64,000 nucleotides of DNA from Sepioteuthis lessoniana (taxonomy: Eukaryota > Mollusca > Cephalopoda > Myopsida > Loliginidae): the NCBI GenBank assembly GCA_963585895.1, contig OY757904.1:92107757-92171756 (forward strand), read 5' to 3'. Shown one piece after another: positions 34,291 through 45,596 of this stretch; positions within the stretch are counted from its first letter, which is position 1; every line of letters starts with the position of its first letter. The notes beneath the pieces were generated by a model that was not told the origin of the DNA, searched no databases, and worked only from the letters and a program-made list of their open reading frames with translations. The position numbers were made by a program, and so were the translations under genes.

Positions 34291-37200
34291 ATGTATTCAG
34301 CATATATATGTATATAATCATAGTTACAACATATGACCTTCGTGGTAAAAAATTTTAAAAAGACCAAAGTTGATCTGATTTGAGGAAGGGAGAACTATAA
34401 AAGACGAGATTCTTTCAATGTCCAGGCAGAAAAGAAGAGGGCTAGGCGCCTGAACATCAACCGCCGACACCTGCAACATTCAATATCACACAAAACGCGT
34501 CTTAACCTTCCTACTGCGGCTTTTGATGGAAGCCGTCTGACCCGAGAATCATCACCCCATCATTACACGCACACTCCCTTACAGGCATTCTAAAGGAATG
34601 TGGCAAATGATCTGAAAGCTACACCGGTAAACTAACTGCCGACACATTGTTTGCTTTTTTTCCAATACATATAGAAGCTGTCACTGTTGGTAGAGCAGGT
34701 CAGATCCACAAAGGAAAACGAAACAAATGTTATTAATAATAAAGTCACATGGTTGTCTTTATTTATGACTTGTCACAGCTGTTAGGCCAATGTTTGAGCA
34801 ATGTGACCTTTTCATTTTCAACCAGTCAAGTAGCAAAATGCTGTTATTTCTTAAAAAGAAAATTTTCAGAAATATCAATAGGAAATTTCAAAAACTTTCT
34901 TTGATTTGATATCTTAATTTGTGATTAGTCTTATGTTAATGAACTTTAAGTGAGGTAACTTTTGACGACAATAATCAAGTAAAATGATAACTTCCTATGT
35001 GTGTGTAGCAGCCACAGATCTATTTCCTTTCGCGAATCAATGCCCCTGTTAAGAGAATCGTTCACTCACTGACCAATCAACTGGCAGAGCGCATTGATTC
35101 CTTCTCCCTCTCAGGAACTATTTTTCTGGTCCCTTTTCTGTAGAACGGACAATGTCAGAGAGAGTCTGGAGCTAGCAGAAGGAACATATCTCTCTCACAT
35201 GACTGCACTGATTCCAATTGGAACACTTCGCTCACTGCTAGCTTTAAACACGCTTCCTACGAACCAAGGACCAGCGACGCAAAGAGACACTTTCTCACTC
35301 TCACTCCTTCACGCCTGCTACTGTAATAAACCTTACTTTGTTGTGTTGTTAAAAGAAGTTGTGTAATTCATTTGTGTGCCTAAAAAATATAGTGTTAGGG
35401 AAATTAACTATTTCCCTTAACTGCTATATGTGTCTAAAGCCATTGAAGTTACATGAAAAGCTGTGATATAAAAAATAGTTTAGTTTTTTGTCATTTTTTC
35501 CCAATACTGCATAAGCTGTTGTCGCTTAATGTTCGTCACACTGAAAATGAATGAAAATATATGAAATAGGGACACAGAACTATCGTGATTATTATATACT
35601 ACACTGGATAAGATCAGAGTGCAACATCAATTACAATTAACATTTTGTATAGGACTTCTCAAAGTTCGCTAATCAAAGTGATTTTGAATTCTGAAATTTC
35701 TCGAATTTTATAAAACTAAGTTTCATTGATAATAGACAGCAGAGAATTAGCGGTATAATAAGATACCTATGTAAATAATATTTTCATTTGAAAAAAAAAA
35801 TTTTTCGGGTGCTAGTAAGACCATGAAGATTTACAGTATTTTTCATGGGTAACAGAGTTTAAATCATTTTAAAGACTTAAAAGATTTTTTTATGAGAAAC
35901 TAAAATCCACCTTAACCATGAGACTCATTGAAAAATTAACTGCATAGCCACCATGAACTTTTTGTACAGAAAAAAAATCACTTGAAATCAGGGAATTATC
36001 TGATTTAAATAACTCTCGGTGTTCATTCATTAATTAATCAATCTTATATTGCATTTAATTTCTATTTATGATAAAAAGAAAAATATCTGACAGTGCGAAT
36101 GGAATAAAGAGGATATTTTTACATTGGAAGGTTTTGGAAGAAAATATTACCCCAAATGTGAATATTGAATTTTGTTTTTAGTCAAAAATGTTTTGAGGCC
36201 TTTTAATACTATGATTTTACAGGAAATATTATTTTCTTTTAGATTACCAGGAAAACAATTCTATATCAATAGTTCTGTTTAAAAAAGGAGGAAACCTAAA
36301 GTTTGCATTGGATGTTGACTTACTTTGTGGCGATTTAGGAATTACCAAAGAACTCCCAACCGGATGTTGACTCGTCGGCTGCCTGATACAAAATGTATAA
36401 ATGCGTCGCCACGCATAAGGCTCCACGCATCCATCCGGTTAAAATCAGAAAAAAAGAAAAATAATAAAATGTAAAGTAGCCAATGAGAAGCGGTCGCGCC
36501 AAAATTAGAAGGATTTTCGAGTGGCGAATTTGGAGCCGGTGAAGATAGATAAATACTCAGGTTTTCAGTGAACCTCTCTTTTTTCGGGTAGTGACGTCGA
36601 ACCGACAACACCGTTTTTACTATCTGGTGTTTTGGGCACCACGCTATGTCTTTAGACGTAGCGTTGGTTAGTCCATTCACCAGGTAAATAAAGGAAAGTA
36701 TGAAAGAAATGTTTTTCGTCTCCTATCTGTTCTTATCTTTCCTTTTTGTATGTTTCTTATGGACCTTCTTTGGGCAAGGCATTGCGCCAGCCACGTCAAC
36801 GTGGGGTAAAACAAAATAACCAAAATATGGAGTCAGATAACTTACGGCAACACAGCCTTGCCCTTAGCGCCTGACAACCATAAAAACCTTTCAAATCCCA
36901 CAACTTTTCACCAATCAAAGGCTAAGTCTAAATGTTAAATAAAGAATATTTAACTAATTGGAAAATAAAAAAAACTTAAAGCAAGAAACTTATTCATTTT
37001 AAGATATTAAAAATGTTATATGAAAAAAATATGGAAACCTACAGCAACGATCATTTGATAAACAAATTCGAATTTTGCTCGGGTTGAATATTTATGTAAA
37101 AATGTCGGGAAAAAGTAAAATTTTACAATAAAAATAGGAAATTTTAAAAAAGTAAAAAGTAGTGTTTTAGGTGCAATGAAAGATTTGTAGATTATTACCA

Positions 37201-38625
37201 AGTAAAGCATTAAAAATTAAAAAGACAACTGAAAAGTATTATTTTACTATTTTAATAATAAATTAAAAATAATTCTTTTCTTAACATTAAAAAACCATGT
37301 TAACCGGCTTATTTTCTCTTTTCAAGATTAAATACAAAAACTATTGCTGATATGATTTTCTGTACTTATTTATCTATTGTTTTTATTCGTAATTTTTTTT
37401 TTTTTTTTTGTGATTGGCAGTTCTAGCCACCTGTAACTCACAATTTTTATCGGCAAACCAAAGTGTACCTAAATAGCTGAAGACTAAGGTGACCTATGAA
37501 AATGTCTTGTCATTAATTTTTATCTACTGTTTGGATTTAAAAGCAATATTAAGTGATATAGTTATCAATGAGTAAGCAATATTTTTGCATGAATCAATTT
37601 ATTGATGTTTCTAGTTACTAATTTCATTCAAAAAACTTTTTACAAGCATTTCAAAATTCTAATTACACTTTTTAATTACCTAACCTCGAGTTTTGGTAAG
37701 GTCGACACTTTTTAAAAAGTATTAAAGATTAATTAGCTACGTGATTTTATTTTGCTTTTAATACTGATAATTATGATATTTCAAATAAAACTAAAATTTA
37801 ACTTTAAATAATAACTTAAATCATTTTTTATTTGTTTTAATGAAAAAAGAATAAAGTTTTCTGAAAACTTAGGAGTGTCATTAAGATTAAAGGCAATGCG
37901 TTAGTTTTTAAACTTTAAGACATGCACAAAAGAAGACTCGAAAAGTTTTATCTTAAAATTCATTGCCATGAATATCCTTTACTGTCATGATTAAGCCCTA
38001 AAAACCTCAAAAACTATTCAATTTTTATTCACATTGGACTTTTTGAACTAGTTTACATACCTCCAGATATTTAGTCAAATGTACATTTAGATTGGTGAAT
38101 AAAGCTTCTTCATATCAACCCATTAGCTGTATAGCTAATTATTATCATTATTATTATAACCGGTTGGAACTGTAGGTTGTATGTGTTTCTTTTCCCAGAA
38201 CATATTGGCCTGTTTTGTTTTTTGTTTTCATAGTAACCACTGTGTGTGCTAAACATAAGTGTCGAAATAAGAATTCATGACACAATTTTATGTAACTGAC
38301 AAATAACAGTTGACGTAATAAAATCAAAGTGGTGGGAGTCTTTTTTAAAAAGAAGTTTGTGCTTATTTTTTGTTTAAAAAAGGGTAACTTGATGTTTTAA
38401 ATATAGTTTGTGAGGTTCTTGTCTAAAAGACTGCGTTTTTTTGTTGTTTTTGCTAAGAGATATCTTGTCTCTGAAACATCTGCAGGTAAAGGAAATGAGG
38501 TTTTCATGCCTCTTTATTATACAATACTTTGGCAACACCATTTATCAGTAATACTTTGTCAGACATGGGTAATAATTCAACACTAGTGAGGGGGTGGATT
38601 TAGTAAAATTACAAGCAAAATACCG
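34291..38625. other. AT-rich part of intron 1 with two LTR-like promoter segments
   Basis: Mostly featureless AT-rich DNA. Two GC-richer islands stand out. One is 34998-35370 (TGTGTGTGTAGCAGCC at the left, AATAAACC late, ending AATTCA). The other is about 36310-36800 ('atgcgtcgccacgcataagg', 'gtgacgtcgaacc', then AATAAAGGAAAG). Both resemble solo LTRs in layout, but no second copy is in the window, so this is a guess. A degraded coding-like patch at 34380-34620 was not identified. Confidence 0.35.
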
Positions 38626-38885
38626 GACATTGGCATAATGGCTAGAGTGTTCGCCGATGGCCCGGGAGACCTGGATTCAATCCCAGGTTGAGTCATACCA
38701 AAGACTCAAAAAAATGGTACTTGCTGCCTCCTTGCTTAACATTCAGCAGTATAAGGTATGGATCAAAGGTTAAGTGGAGCAATCCAGAGAAAAGAGTAGC
38801 GCCCTCCTCTACACCTTGGTGTAGTAGCTATCGAAAAGGGAGCCTTCGGGTCACCCTCGACTACGGTCGCCAACTTTACTACTTA
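38626..38885 (+). mobile_element. tRNA-derived SINE (family 2), copy 2
   Basis: Box A-like 'tggcataatggctagag' and box B (GATTCAATCCC), then the family body ending 'cgactacggtcgccaactttactacttac'. It is in intron 1, about 300 bp downstream of exon 1 of gene 1 in that gene's direction and antisense to it. Confidence 0.88.
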
Positions 38886-39060
38886 CAGGCAAAATGTTAG
38901 CATTCCAACAATCTGGGAAAGTAAAATCAGTCAATGAGAAGTATGAAAAAAATATTAGCATTTTATTTCACTAAACAACAAGAACTGTATGACAATACAT
39001 ACTTCATTTATCTATTATTTAAGTTAGTCTTTAAGAATATTTATAAAACAACGGATTAAT

Positions 39061-39066
39061 TTTATT
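39061..39066 (-). terminator. Candidate intronic polyadenylation signal AATAAA, gene 1
   Basis: On the minus strand AATAAA lies 123 nt after the exon-1 donor. Retention of the intron gives an immediate stop (AGG TAA), so cleavage here would yield a transcript encoding only the CCCH region and the first part of WWE 1. In AT-rich sequence such hexamers arise often by chance; support is weak without RNA data. Confidence 0.3.
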
Positions 39067-39188
39067 GCATTTCATTTAAGATTAAACGTGATAAGTCACT
39101 TTTGCTTTTAAAAATCTTACCGTAGACGAAACGTCTGAGTTGGATAATTTAAGACTGAATAACTTGATTAAAAATAACATGCTCTTAC

Positions 39189-40135
39189 CTTTGTTTCGCG
39201 TCGGTTATGTCAGTTTTATTTTCTAAATTACAGAACTTTAATTCTATTAACTCGTTCCATTCACTGAAGTTTTGCCATTCTCCATTATCCTCATTACTTT
39301 TATACTGCCATTGATAAGGCATTTCTTTATGAAGATTTCTGCATGTATCTTTGAATGTACATAAAAAAGAAAGATTATACAAGCAGATTACTTTGTCTTC
39401 ATTTGGACAGTTTATTTCAGAAACTGGTTTAGATTTCTCAATTTCTTTGCTATTACTTTGAACAGTATACAATTTTTTTAACTTGGATCTAGCATCTGAA
39501 ACAGAATTGAATAAAATTCCGTACATTTTCAGGATTTGGTAAATCCCTTCATCGAAGTCATGATTTATACGACATTTTTTCCCGAATCTGCATTCATTCA
39601 TCAAGTAATGTTGACAAATGTGCAAACAGACACAATCCTTTTTCTCGCATCTTTTAGCGTTAAAATACTTGCAGATGGTCGGTGTGGTTACATCACAGCG
39701 GTTTTCAAGTTTTTGAAAGAGACATTTCAATTCTTCCGGGTTCAATTGTTGTAGGTGGTATTTTTGTAATAATGGCTTGTTGTGATTATTTTCAAAAAAA
39801 TCATGATTGAAATTGCAGTTAGCACCAAACTTACAACTGTCTCCTAAAACGTAAAATTTGCACATATGCAAACAGTCACAACCAAAACATGAACCAGGTT
39901 TCGAAGCATGTTTTTTACAAAAAGTAAGTTTAGTTATACCTAAAATATAATCTGCCCTGTCATCTGTGTTGAAAACTTTGAAGAAGTTTGAATTTTCGGA
40001 TATCCATTTTGAAGCTTCTTTTGGTGCGCAATCTAAAAAGTTAGCAAATACTGCCAGGGGTAAATATCCGTCTTCAAAATATAACTCCTTCATAAGCGAT
40101 GCAATTGTATCTTCACTGTTAGTCCTAGCAGCCAT
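39189..40135 (-). CDS. PARP12-like: PARP12/ZC3HAV1-like gene 1, exon 1 (CCCH zinc fingers and start of WWE 1)
   Basis: ATG at 40135-40133 in good context (AAAATGG) opens 315 codons plus two bases, ending at an AAAG|GTAAGAG donor. The N-terminal 70 residues look like the winged-helix part of ZAP. Five CCCH-type fingers follow: about residues 73-90, 92-111, 155-172, 174-192 (CQHYLMNECRFGKKCRINH, C-x7-C-x5-C-x3-H) and 251-269. WWE 1 begins at 273 (PYQWQY) and is completed by exon 2. In vertebrates PARP12 and ZC3HAV1 have this order; ZAP binds CpG-rich viral RNA, and PARP12 mono-ADP-ribosylates targets in stress granules and at the Golgi. An antiviral or RNA-stress role here is inferred from architecture only. 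An ETS-like CGGAAGT lies about 38 nt upstream on the coding strand. Confidence 0.92.
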
Positions 40136-41014
40136 TTTTAGCAAAAATGAATGTTAACGAAATTACTTCCGAAAATAATGAGGATCATGTGACCTTAACC
40201 GTGTTTCCAAAATAATCACTGTAAAATCGAGCAGATACTTTCTACTAATTTTTGAAAATAAAGCTAATTCATACTTTCATTGCGCTTACGGGTTGTTTTT
40301 TTTAATGACGACTACTCAATCAAGCAAGACACTAACAAAATGAAAGTAAACTTTATTTATTTATTTCCCTGAATCCAATTCTAAGAATTTTATAAATATT
40401 CGTGGGAAAATATTTTTAAAAGTTTTATTGTTCAATGCGCGTGGGATCTTTTTTTGAGACTTAGAAATTATTGCTCATAGCTTTTCTCCTAAAAACGGGT
40501 GTGCCATACATAATGTACAGGTTAATTATGGGTCATATTTAGGATTTTAAAAAAAAGCTGTTTTAAAATACATCAACGACCGAATTAGACATTGTGTTAC
40601 TGCTTTTAAATTGTAAAAGGCACAAATAAGATCATCTTTTATTTGACTATCCAATTTTGAGTATTTTATAAATATTTTATTTAGCACTACTTTCAAATAT
40701 GTGGGTTTGAACTTTTTTTTTCATTACTCAAGAAATTAAATTTTTCTTTTTATTTATTTTATCCAATCAAAATTTAAATAACCATGAAAATTTTAAATTC
40801 AATTAATTTGCAACAAACCAGATATTTAATGGATGTATCACAATTTGTTTAGTAATTTCTCTATAAATAATCTGTTTAGAGTTTACTGTTTTAAACAATT
40901 GAAGGACTATTTCAAACCCTTAAATAAGAAATGAATTATTTAATACATTAAATTTCCATCATGTTAGTGTGTAACTATGACTCAGAAAAAACACCATAAC
41001 AAGATTCTTTAATA

Positions 41015-41175
41015 CAGCTATACATATAAAATTCTTTAATTTAGAGAATAAAACAATTTCCAGTTTAATTTGCAACTGAATGGTTTTCAGAAAGAATCTT
41101 GCAATGGTGTGTATTCGCGTTTAACGTCATTTTAATCCTCCAAATTTTCAATGTAACCGCTATATAACAATAATA
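41015..41175 (+). repeat. Old interspersed repeat, partner of 7306-7455
   Basis: Aligns with 7306-7450 over 'tttagagaataaaacaatttcc', 'aatttgcaactgaatg', and a distal 'gtcattttaatcctccaaattttcaatgtaa' block. Unclassified. Confidence 0.55.
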
Positions 41176-41180
41176 TACTA

Positions 41181-41384
41181 ACTTAGAATCCGTCACCGCT
41201 TTCTAAAGAGATTTCTGTTACAGCGGGAATCCAATAGATTCGCAGATTGTCTTAAAAGAATGAAATTATGAGGATTTAAAAAAAAAATTTTTCAGACAAT
41301 CTGTAAATCTGTTGGATTCCCGCTGTAACAGATCTGATTATATTGAAGCTTTTCTTTAGAAAGAGGTGATAGATTCTAAATTAA
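41181..41384. mobile_element. Foldback / palindromic MITE
   Basis: Two arms face each other: 'cttagaatccgtcacc-ctttctaaag-agatttctgttacagcgggaatcc-aatagatt-cagattgtct' and the complementary 'agacaatctg-aatctgttggattcccgctgtaacaga...ctttagaaag-ggtgatagattctaaat'. The right arm has an extra block of about 20 bp ('ctgattatattgaagctttt'). A spacer of about 45 bp separates the arms. No coding capacity. It lies between the two divergent genes. Confidence 0.82.
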
Positions 41385-41392
41385 GTAAGTGA

Positions 41393-41640
41393 AGTTGACG
41401 ACCGTAGTCGAGGGCGACCAGAAGGCTCCCTTTTCAATAGCTACTACACCGAGGCGTAGGGGAGGGCGCTACTCCTTTCTCTGGGTTACTCCACTTTACC
41501 CTTGATACGTACCTTATATTGTTGAGTGTTAAGCAAGGAGGTACCAAGTACCATTTTAAAGTCTTTGGTATGACGTGACCTGGGATTGAACACAGGTCTT
41601 CCGGACCATTGGTGAACACTCTACTCACTTAGCATGTCAT
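41393..41640 (-). mobile_element. tRNA-derived SINE (family 2), copy 3, inverted
   Basis: The reverse complement shows the family 2 layout: degraded box A, box B region (GTTCAATCCCAGG with changes), body with 'gtaaagtggagtaacccagagaaaggagtag', and the 'cgactacggtcgtcaactt' end. It lies in inverted orientation relative to the copy at 38626-38885, on the other side of exon 1 of gene 1. Confidence 0.88.
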
Positions 41641-41932
41641 AATTCTTGAAACTTTGTTTCACATTCTTACTTTAGGTTTTGTTTTTGGCTTCTTAAATTT
41701 AAAGTAGTTACCTCGCTTGCTGAAATTTAGTGGTAGAAGTTTTTATTGATACACTTTATTTGACAGCTTTATAAGCAGTTTTTGACTTTTATTTTCAGAT
41801 CTCATCTGAATCAACTTTAGCAGTTTAATTTGTCAAAGATGAGTGGCTAAACATTTAAAAGGTTCGAAATTGAAATTAAAATATTCATCTATTTATTAAA
41901 ATCCTAGTTTTTTTTCCTTATAGAAAAAAGAA

Positions 41933-41937
<5 letters not shown>

Positions 41938-41989
<52 letters not shown>

Positions 41990-42025
41990 GACTCCTCCGC
42001 ACGAGCAGGATGTTACACTAGATTA
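41938..42025. repeat. (AT)n microsatellite joined to a SINE family 1 tail
   Basis: About 25 AT repeats (41938-41987) abut 'ccgactcctccgcacgagcaggatgttacactag', which is similar to the 3' tail region of the SINE at 9598-9640. SINE tails often seed microsatellites, so the tract probably grew from the element's end. Confidence 0.7.
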
Positions 42026-42463
42026 ACCTGTACATTATGTATGGCACACCCATACATACTTTGACTGCTTTTAGCAATACCCACTGACTACGTAATAGAA
42101 TTGAATAAAATTAAATGAATAAATGGGTTTTTCCCTTGAAAGCCGATATTGATTTACTCTTTTTTTCAAAGTTTACGGTAAGTTGTGAACGAGGGTGTAT
42201 TTTTTAATCATGTGATCACATGTAATCACAAACAACTAGGTCATTTTTAAATGAGAAATTATTGGAATCATTACTTATTATCGTAAAGGAAGGAACGAGT
42301 CTGATAAGGTCTGTTTGCATAAAAACAAAGGTGACTAATCAAGTGAATTTCCTGGAATTTCAAATTTGACAATTTTCAGCTGTATTCTATTATTCATTTT
42401 CTTTCACTTTCTTTCGACAGTATTAAAGGTTGAGGAAAAAAATTATAACATCTGAACATAAAC

Positions 42464-43542
42464 ATGGATCCGAGAACTTGTGATTTCGTCGTACCTATCT
42501 TAATGAAAAGATTATACCAAAGTAATGGAGAATTACCCCTCCAAGAAACTATCCACTTTGTTCGTTATAATTCTCCTAAGAAAATATTGAATACTAATGA
42601 GGATATAACTCATTGGCTTACACAACTAAACTCAAACTACTTCAAACTTGTACGTGATACGATTATAGCTATTACTGGCGTCCGCTTATGTAAAAAACAC
42701 TGTTCCAAACCAGGATCTTGTCATGGAGATTGTGATAAACTACACATTTGTAAGTTTTTCATCCTGTCTAATAGATTCAAATGTCAAGAGGAATGCAGAT
42801 TTGTTCATGATTTCAAGACTCCACACAACGATAAAGTTTTGCATGCATATAAATTGCAGTTTCTAAGAGAAGAACATCTGAGATGTTTGTTTAGCAAAAC
42901 GGAAAATCGCCATTCACAAACTCTTCCTTATGTTTGTCGGGATTTTAATTTATGCAAATGTGAAAAGAAAAACTGTCGGTACCTTCACCTATGTAAACAA
43001 TTTGTCATTGGAAATTGTCCGCTTGGAAAGAAATGTAGGATTAGCCACCTAGTCGATAGTAAAGTTATAGCCATATTAAATGATTACGGGATCTATTTTT
43101 CAGATATGCCAGAATTACTTTTTAAATTAAGGCGCATGTATCAGACGTGTAGTGAAAATGAATCGTCGGCTAAAACTGATATGCATAGAGCAATCTCATC
43201 CTTGGATATCAGTAATAACGACAGTAATTCCAAAACTCATCATAAAAAGAGAGACAAAAGACTTTATAAGTCACAGATGAATTTGTCATCACCTGAAAGC
43301 CGACAAATAAATAAAAATAAAGTGGTAGATGTTAAGAAAAGAGGTATTTGCCTAAAGGAATTATCTGGGAAACCATGCTCCTCTCAAGAATGTAACTTTT
43401 ACCATAAAACGCTTCCTTATCAATGGCAATATAAGATTTCTTCTGAAGATGATTGGAAAGATTTTGATGCATCAACAAATTATAATCTTGAAGAAAAATA
43501 CTGTGACTTAAATGAAGAATTTCACGTATGCGGAATAAATGG
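42464..43542 (+). CDS. PARP12/ZC3HAV1-like gene 2, first coding exon (CCCH zinc fingers and start of WWE 1)
   Basis: ATG at 42464 opens 359 codons plus two bases, ending at a TGG|GTAAGT-type donor, the same phase as exon 1 of gene 1. The N-terminal 70 residues match gene 1 loosely (winged-helix-like). CCCH fingers lie at about residues 76-94, 96-115, 158-175, 177-195 (CKQFVIGNCPLGKKCRISH) and 296-314, and a WWE begins at 318 (LPYQWQY). The linker between fingers 4 and 5 (about 230-290) is longer than in gene 1 and rich in Ser, Lys and Asn. It is clearly a diverged paralogue. No downstream WWE or PARP exon was found on the plus strand to 64000; it may lie beyond the window, or the gene may be truncated. 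RNA-binding function is inferred from the fingers. Confidence 0.88.
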
Positions 43543-45596
43543 GTAAGTAACAAAAGCCAAGTCATATTCACTTTCCTTTTTTTTAAAGTTTTAATTTTTA
43601 TTGAAATCTTTAGATTATTTACGGCTCTTATTTTGCAAAAATATGTAACTTGAGTTGAGTGATATAATTTTAAAAAGATGTTTTATTATTTTCTTTAAAT
43701 GGTGAATAAACTCGAATATCAATCTACGTGGGCAATATAAACCTTAGAGTTGCCTCCCCTCAATTAGAAAAATACTTTTAGTACTGTTTTCTCTTAAGCG
43801 AAGTTTGATAAATGAATTTTTTCGATTAAATTAGTTCTTTTGTTCATAAATTGAATTTCTTTTTCATTCTTATTGGAATTTACTTTGAAGTTAAGTAGCA
43901 ATTAAAATGACGGACCGACTTGATGATTGACTTGCGCAATCAAAATTTTATCTGCCTAAGAACTTTTTTTGTTTCGTTTTTTCATAAAACATTTTTTCTA
44001 ATGATGACAATATTTTCGGAAAAAAAAAATGGAAACTTGTAAATAAATAGAAAAATGGTAAATTGTTTGAAAAATAGTATTTAAAGTTTCTTTCTTTTCT
44101 TTTTTTATTTCTTTAATAATGATAGCACAACATATTGACAACGGTGCTTATATGTATGGTGCTGTCGAACATGAAAAATTTTGTTCATCCTGATATTGAA
44201 GGACTAGAAACTTAATAAAAACACCTGGATGAGGGCAAAGAAAAAAAAAATCCACCGTCAGTAAAGGATCAGGGAATATTTCCCGTCCTATATTGCTGAA
44301 TTTTTGTGGAGACCGAAGTAAAATTCAAATAATTATTTATAAAATTGTCATTCTTTAAAAAAAATTTCCACTTTTAATAGTTTTTTTTTTTTTTTTTTTT
44401 TACAGTTTACCATTTTTCAAATTATTTACATATTTTCCTTTTTTTCTTAATTTGATTTATTTATTTGTTTTTTGTTTTGTTTTTTACATTTCAAAAATTA
44501 TTGTTATCATTTAAAAATATTATAAATAATTATTAGAAAAATTATTAAAAGCAGTAAAAATTTAAAGTTTTGAAATAGTAAATTTAGTCGGTACTTCTCT
44601 TTGTAATCTGACATAAACAACGATTTTTGGAGGCGTCGAGAAGAATTTGTTTTATGTAGGTCTGTCAATTTTCTGCAATCATGGAATCGCTAATCTGAAA
44701 CGTAATCTGTGATTTTTGATAAAATTTTCAACAATAAATAACAAATTAATTGATTTTTTTCATTTTTTTGTTTTAATTCTTTCAAAACTTAACTGTCTCT
44801 CTGATTTTGTTTTTGAACGTTTTAATAAATAGAACATAACATAACCTAGTTATTTCTTTGAATTTTGATTTTACAAATATGAGTTGTTTTTCCTTTTAAG
44901 ATCCAAAAAAGAATTAAGAGCAAAAGTTTTTACATAAAAACAGAAAAGTGTGTCATAGATTTTCTCAGAAAAAGTTTGATTAGTCTATATTTTTTAAGAA
45001 ACTAATGTGCAAGTCGGTCCTCGTACTATTGGTGAGGTGGAAATGGGTAGACAGACAATAGTGTTGGAAGGGAGAGATCCGAAAATCAAAGTTTAACAAA
45101 TTCATTTCCTTAAGGCTCATTTGATTTTCACAAATTTTACAAGATATTCTAAACAACTTGTAACCTTGTATTATGAATATGACGAACGAAAAGTAAATGC
45201 TATTATGTCACCATACAATTTATGAATTTAAAAAAAATTTCCCAAAAGCCATTTTATGAAACAACTGGCTCGTCTACTCTGAAGCTTACCATTACACAGG
45301 GATTATCCTGGATTCATAATTGCACCATCTTCACCATTATAAAACAAATTTAAATTGAACAAAAAATTCCTTAAATAACATCAACTATCAATGATTATTT
45401 TTTTTTATATATTATCTATTTTTCAAAACCAGTTGTATGAATACACTACAAATTGCCAAGATGGCTGAATCAAATCAATATAGTGAATCACCCTTAACCT
45501 CGAAAGTTGGACCTGCTCTTCTAAAAAAAAAAAAATGAACCCAGTATCTAAAATTTGTGCTAAATCCTGAGTTGAATTGCCTGGCAAACAATAAAC
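43543..45596. other. AT-rich sequence downstream of gene 2 exon 1
   Basis: Very AT-rich, with poly-T tracts (44380-44402). AATAAA occurs at 43705-43710, 163 nt after the exon-1 donor. I found no further exon of gene 2 and no recognisable repeat. Confidence 0.5.

Larger units (their letters stand above)
40136..42463. promoter_or_regulatory. 2.3-kb spacer between divergent PARP12/ZAP-like genes
   Basis: The start codons of the two paralogues point away from each other across this stretch, so both promoters must lie within or near it. An ETS-type CGGAAGT (minus strand, about 40167-40173) is near gene 1. For gene 2, a pyrimidine tract ending TTTCGACAG at 42420 looks like a splice acceptor, implying an upstream 5' UTR exon. 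The middle is filled by an old repeat, a foldback element, a SINE and an (AT)n tract. No TATA box could be assigned. Confidence 0.5.

Noticed and set aside
39536..39754. Plus-strand open frame within exon 1 of gene 1
   Set aside because: It is the antisense shadow of the CCCH-coding exon; all domain evidence is on the minus strand.
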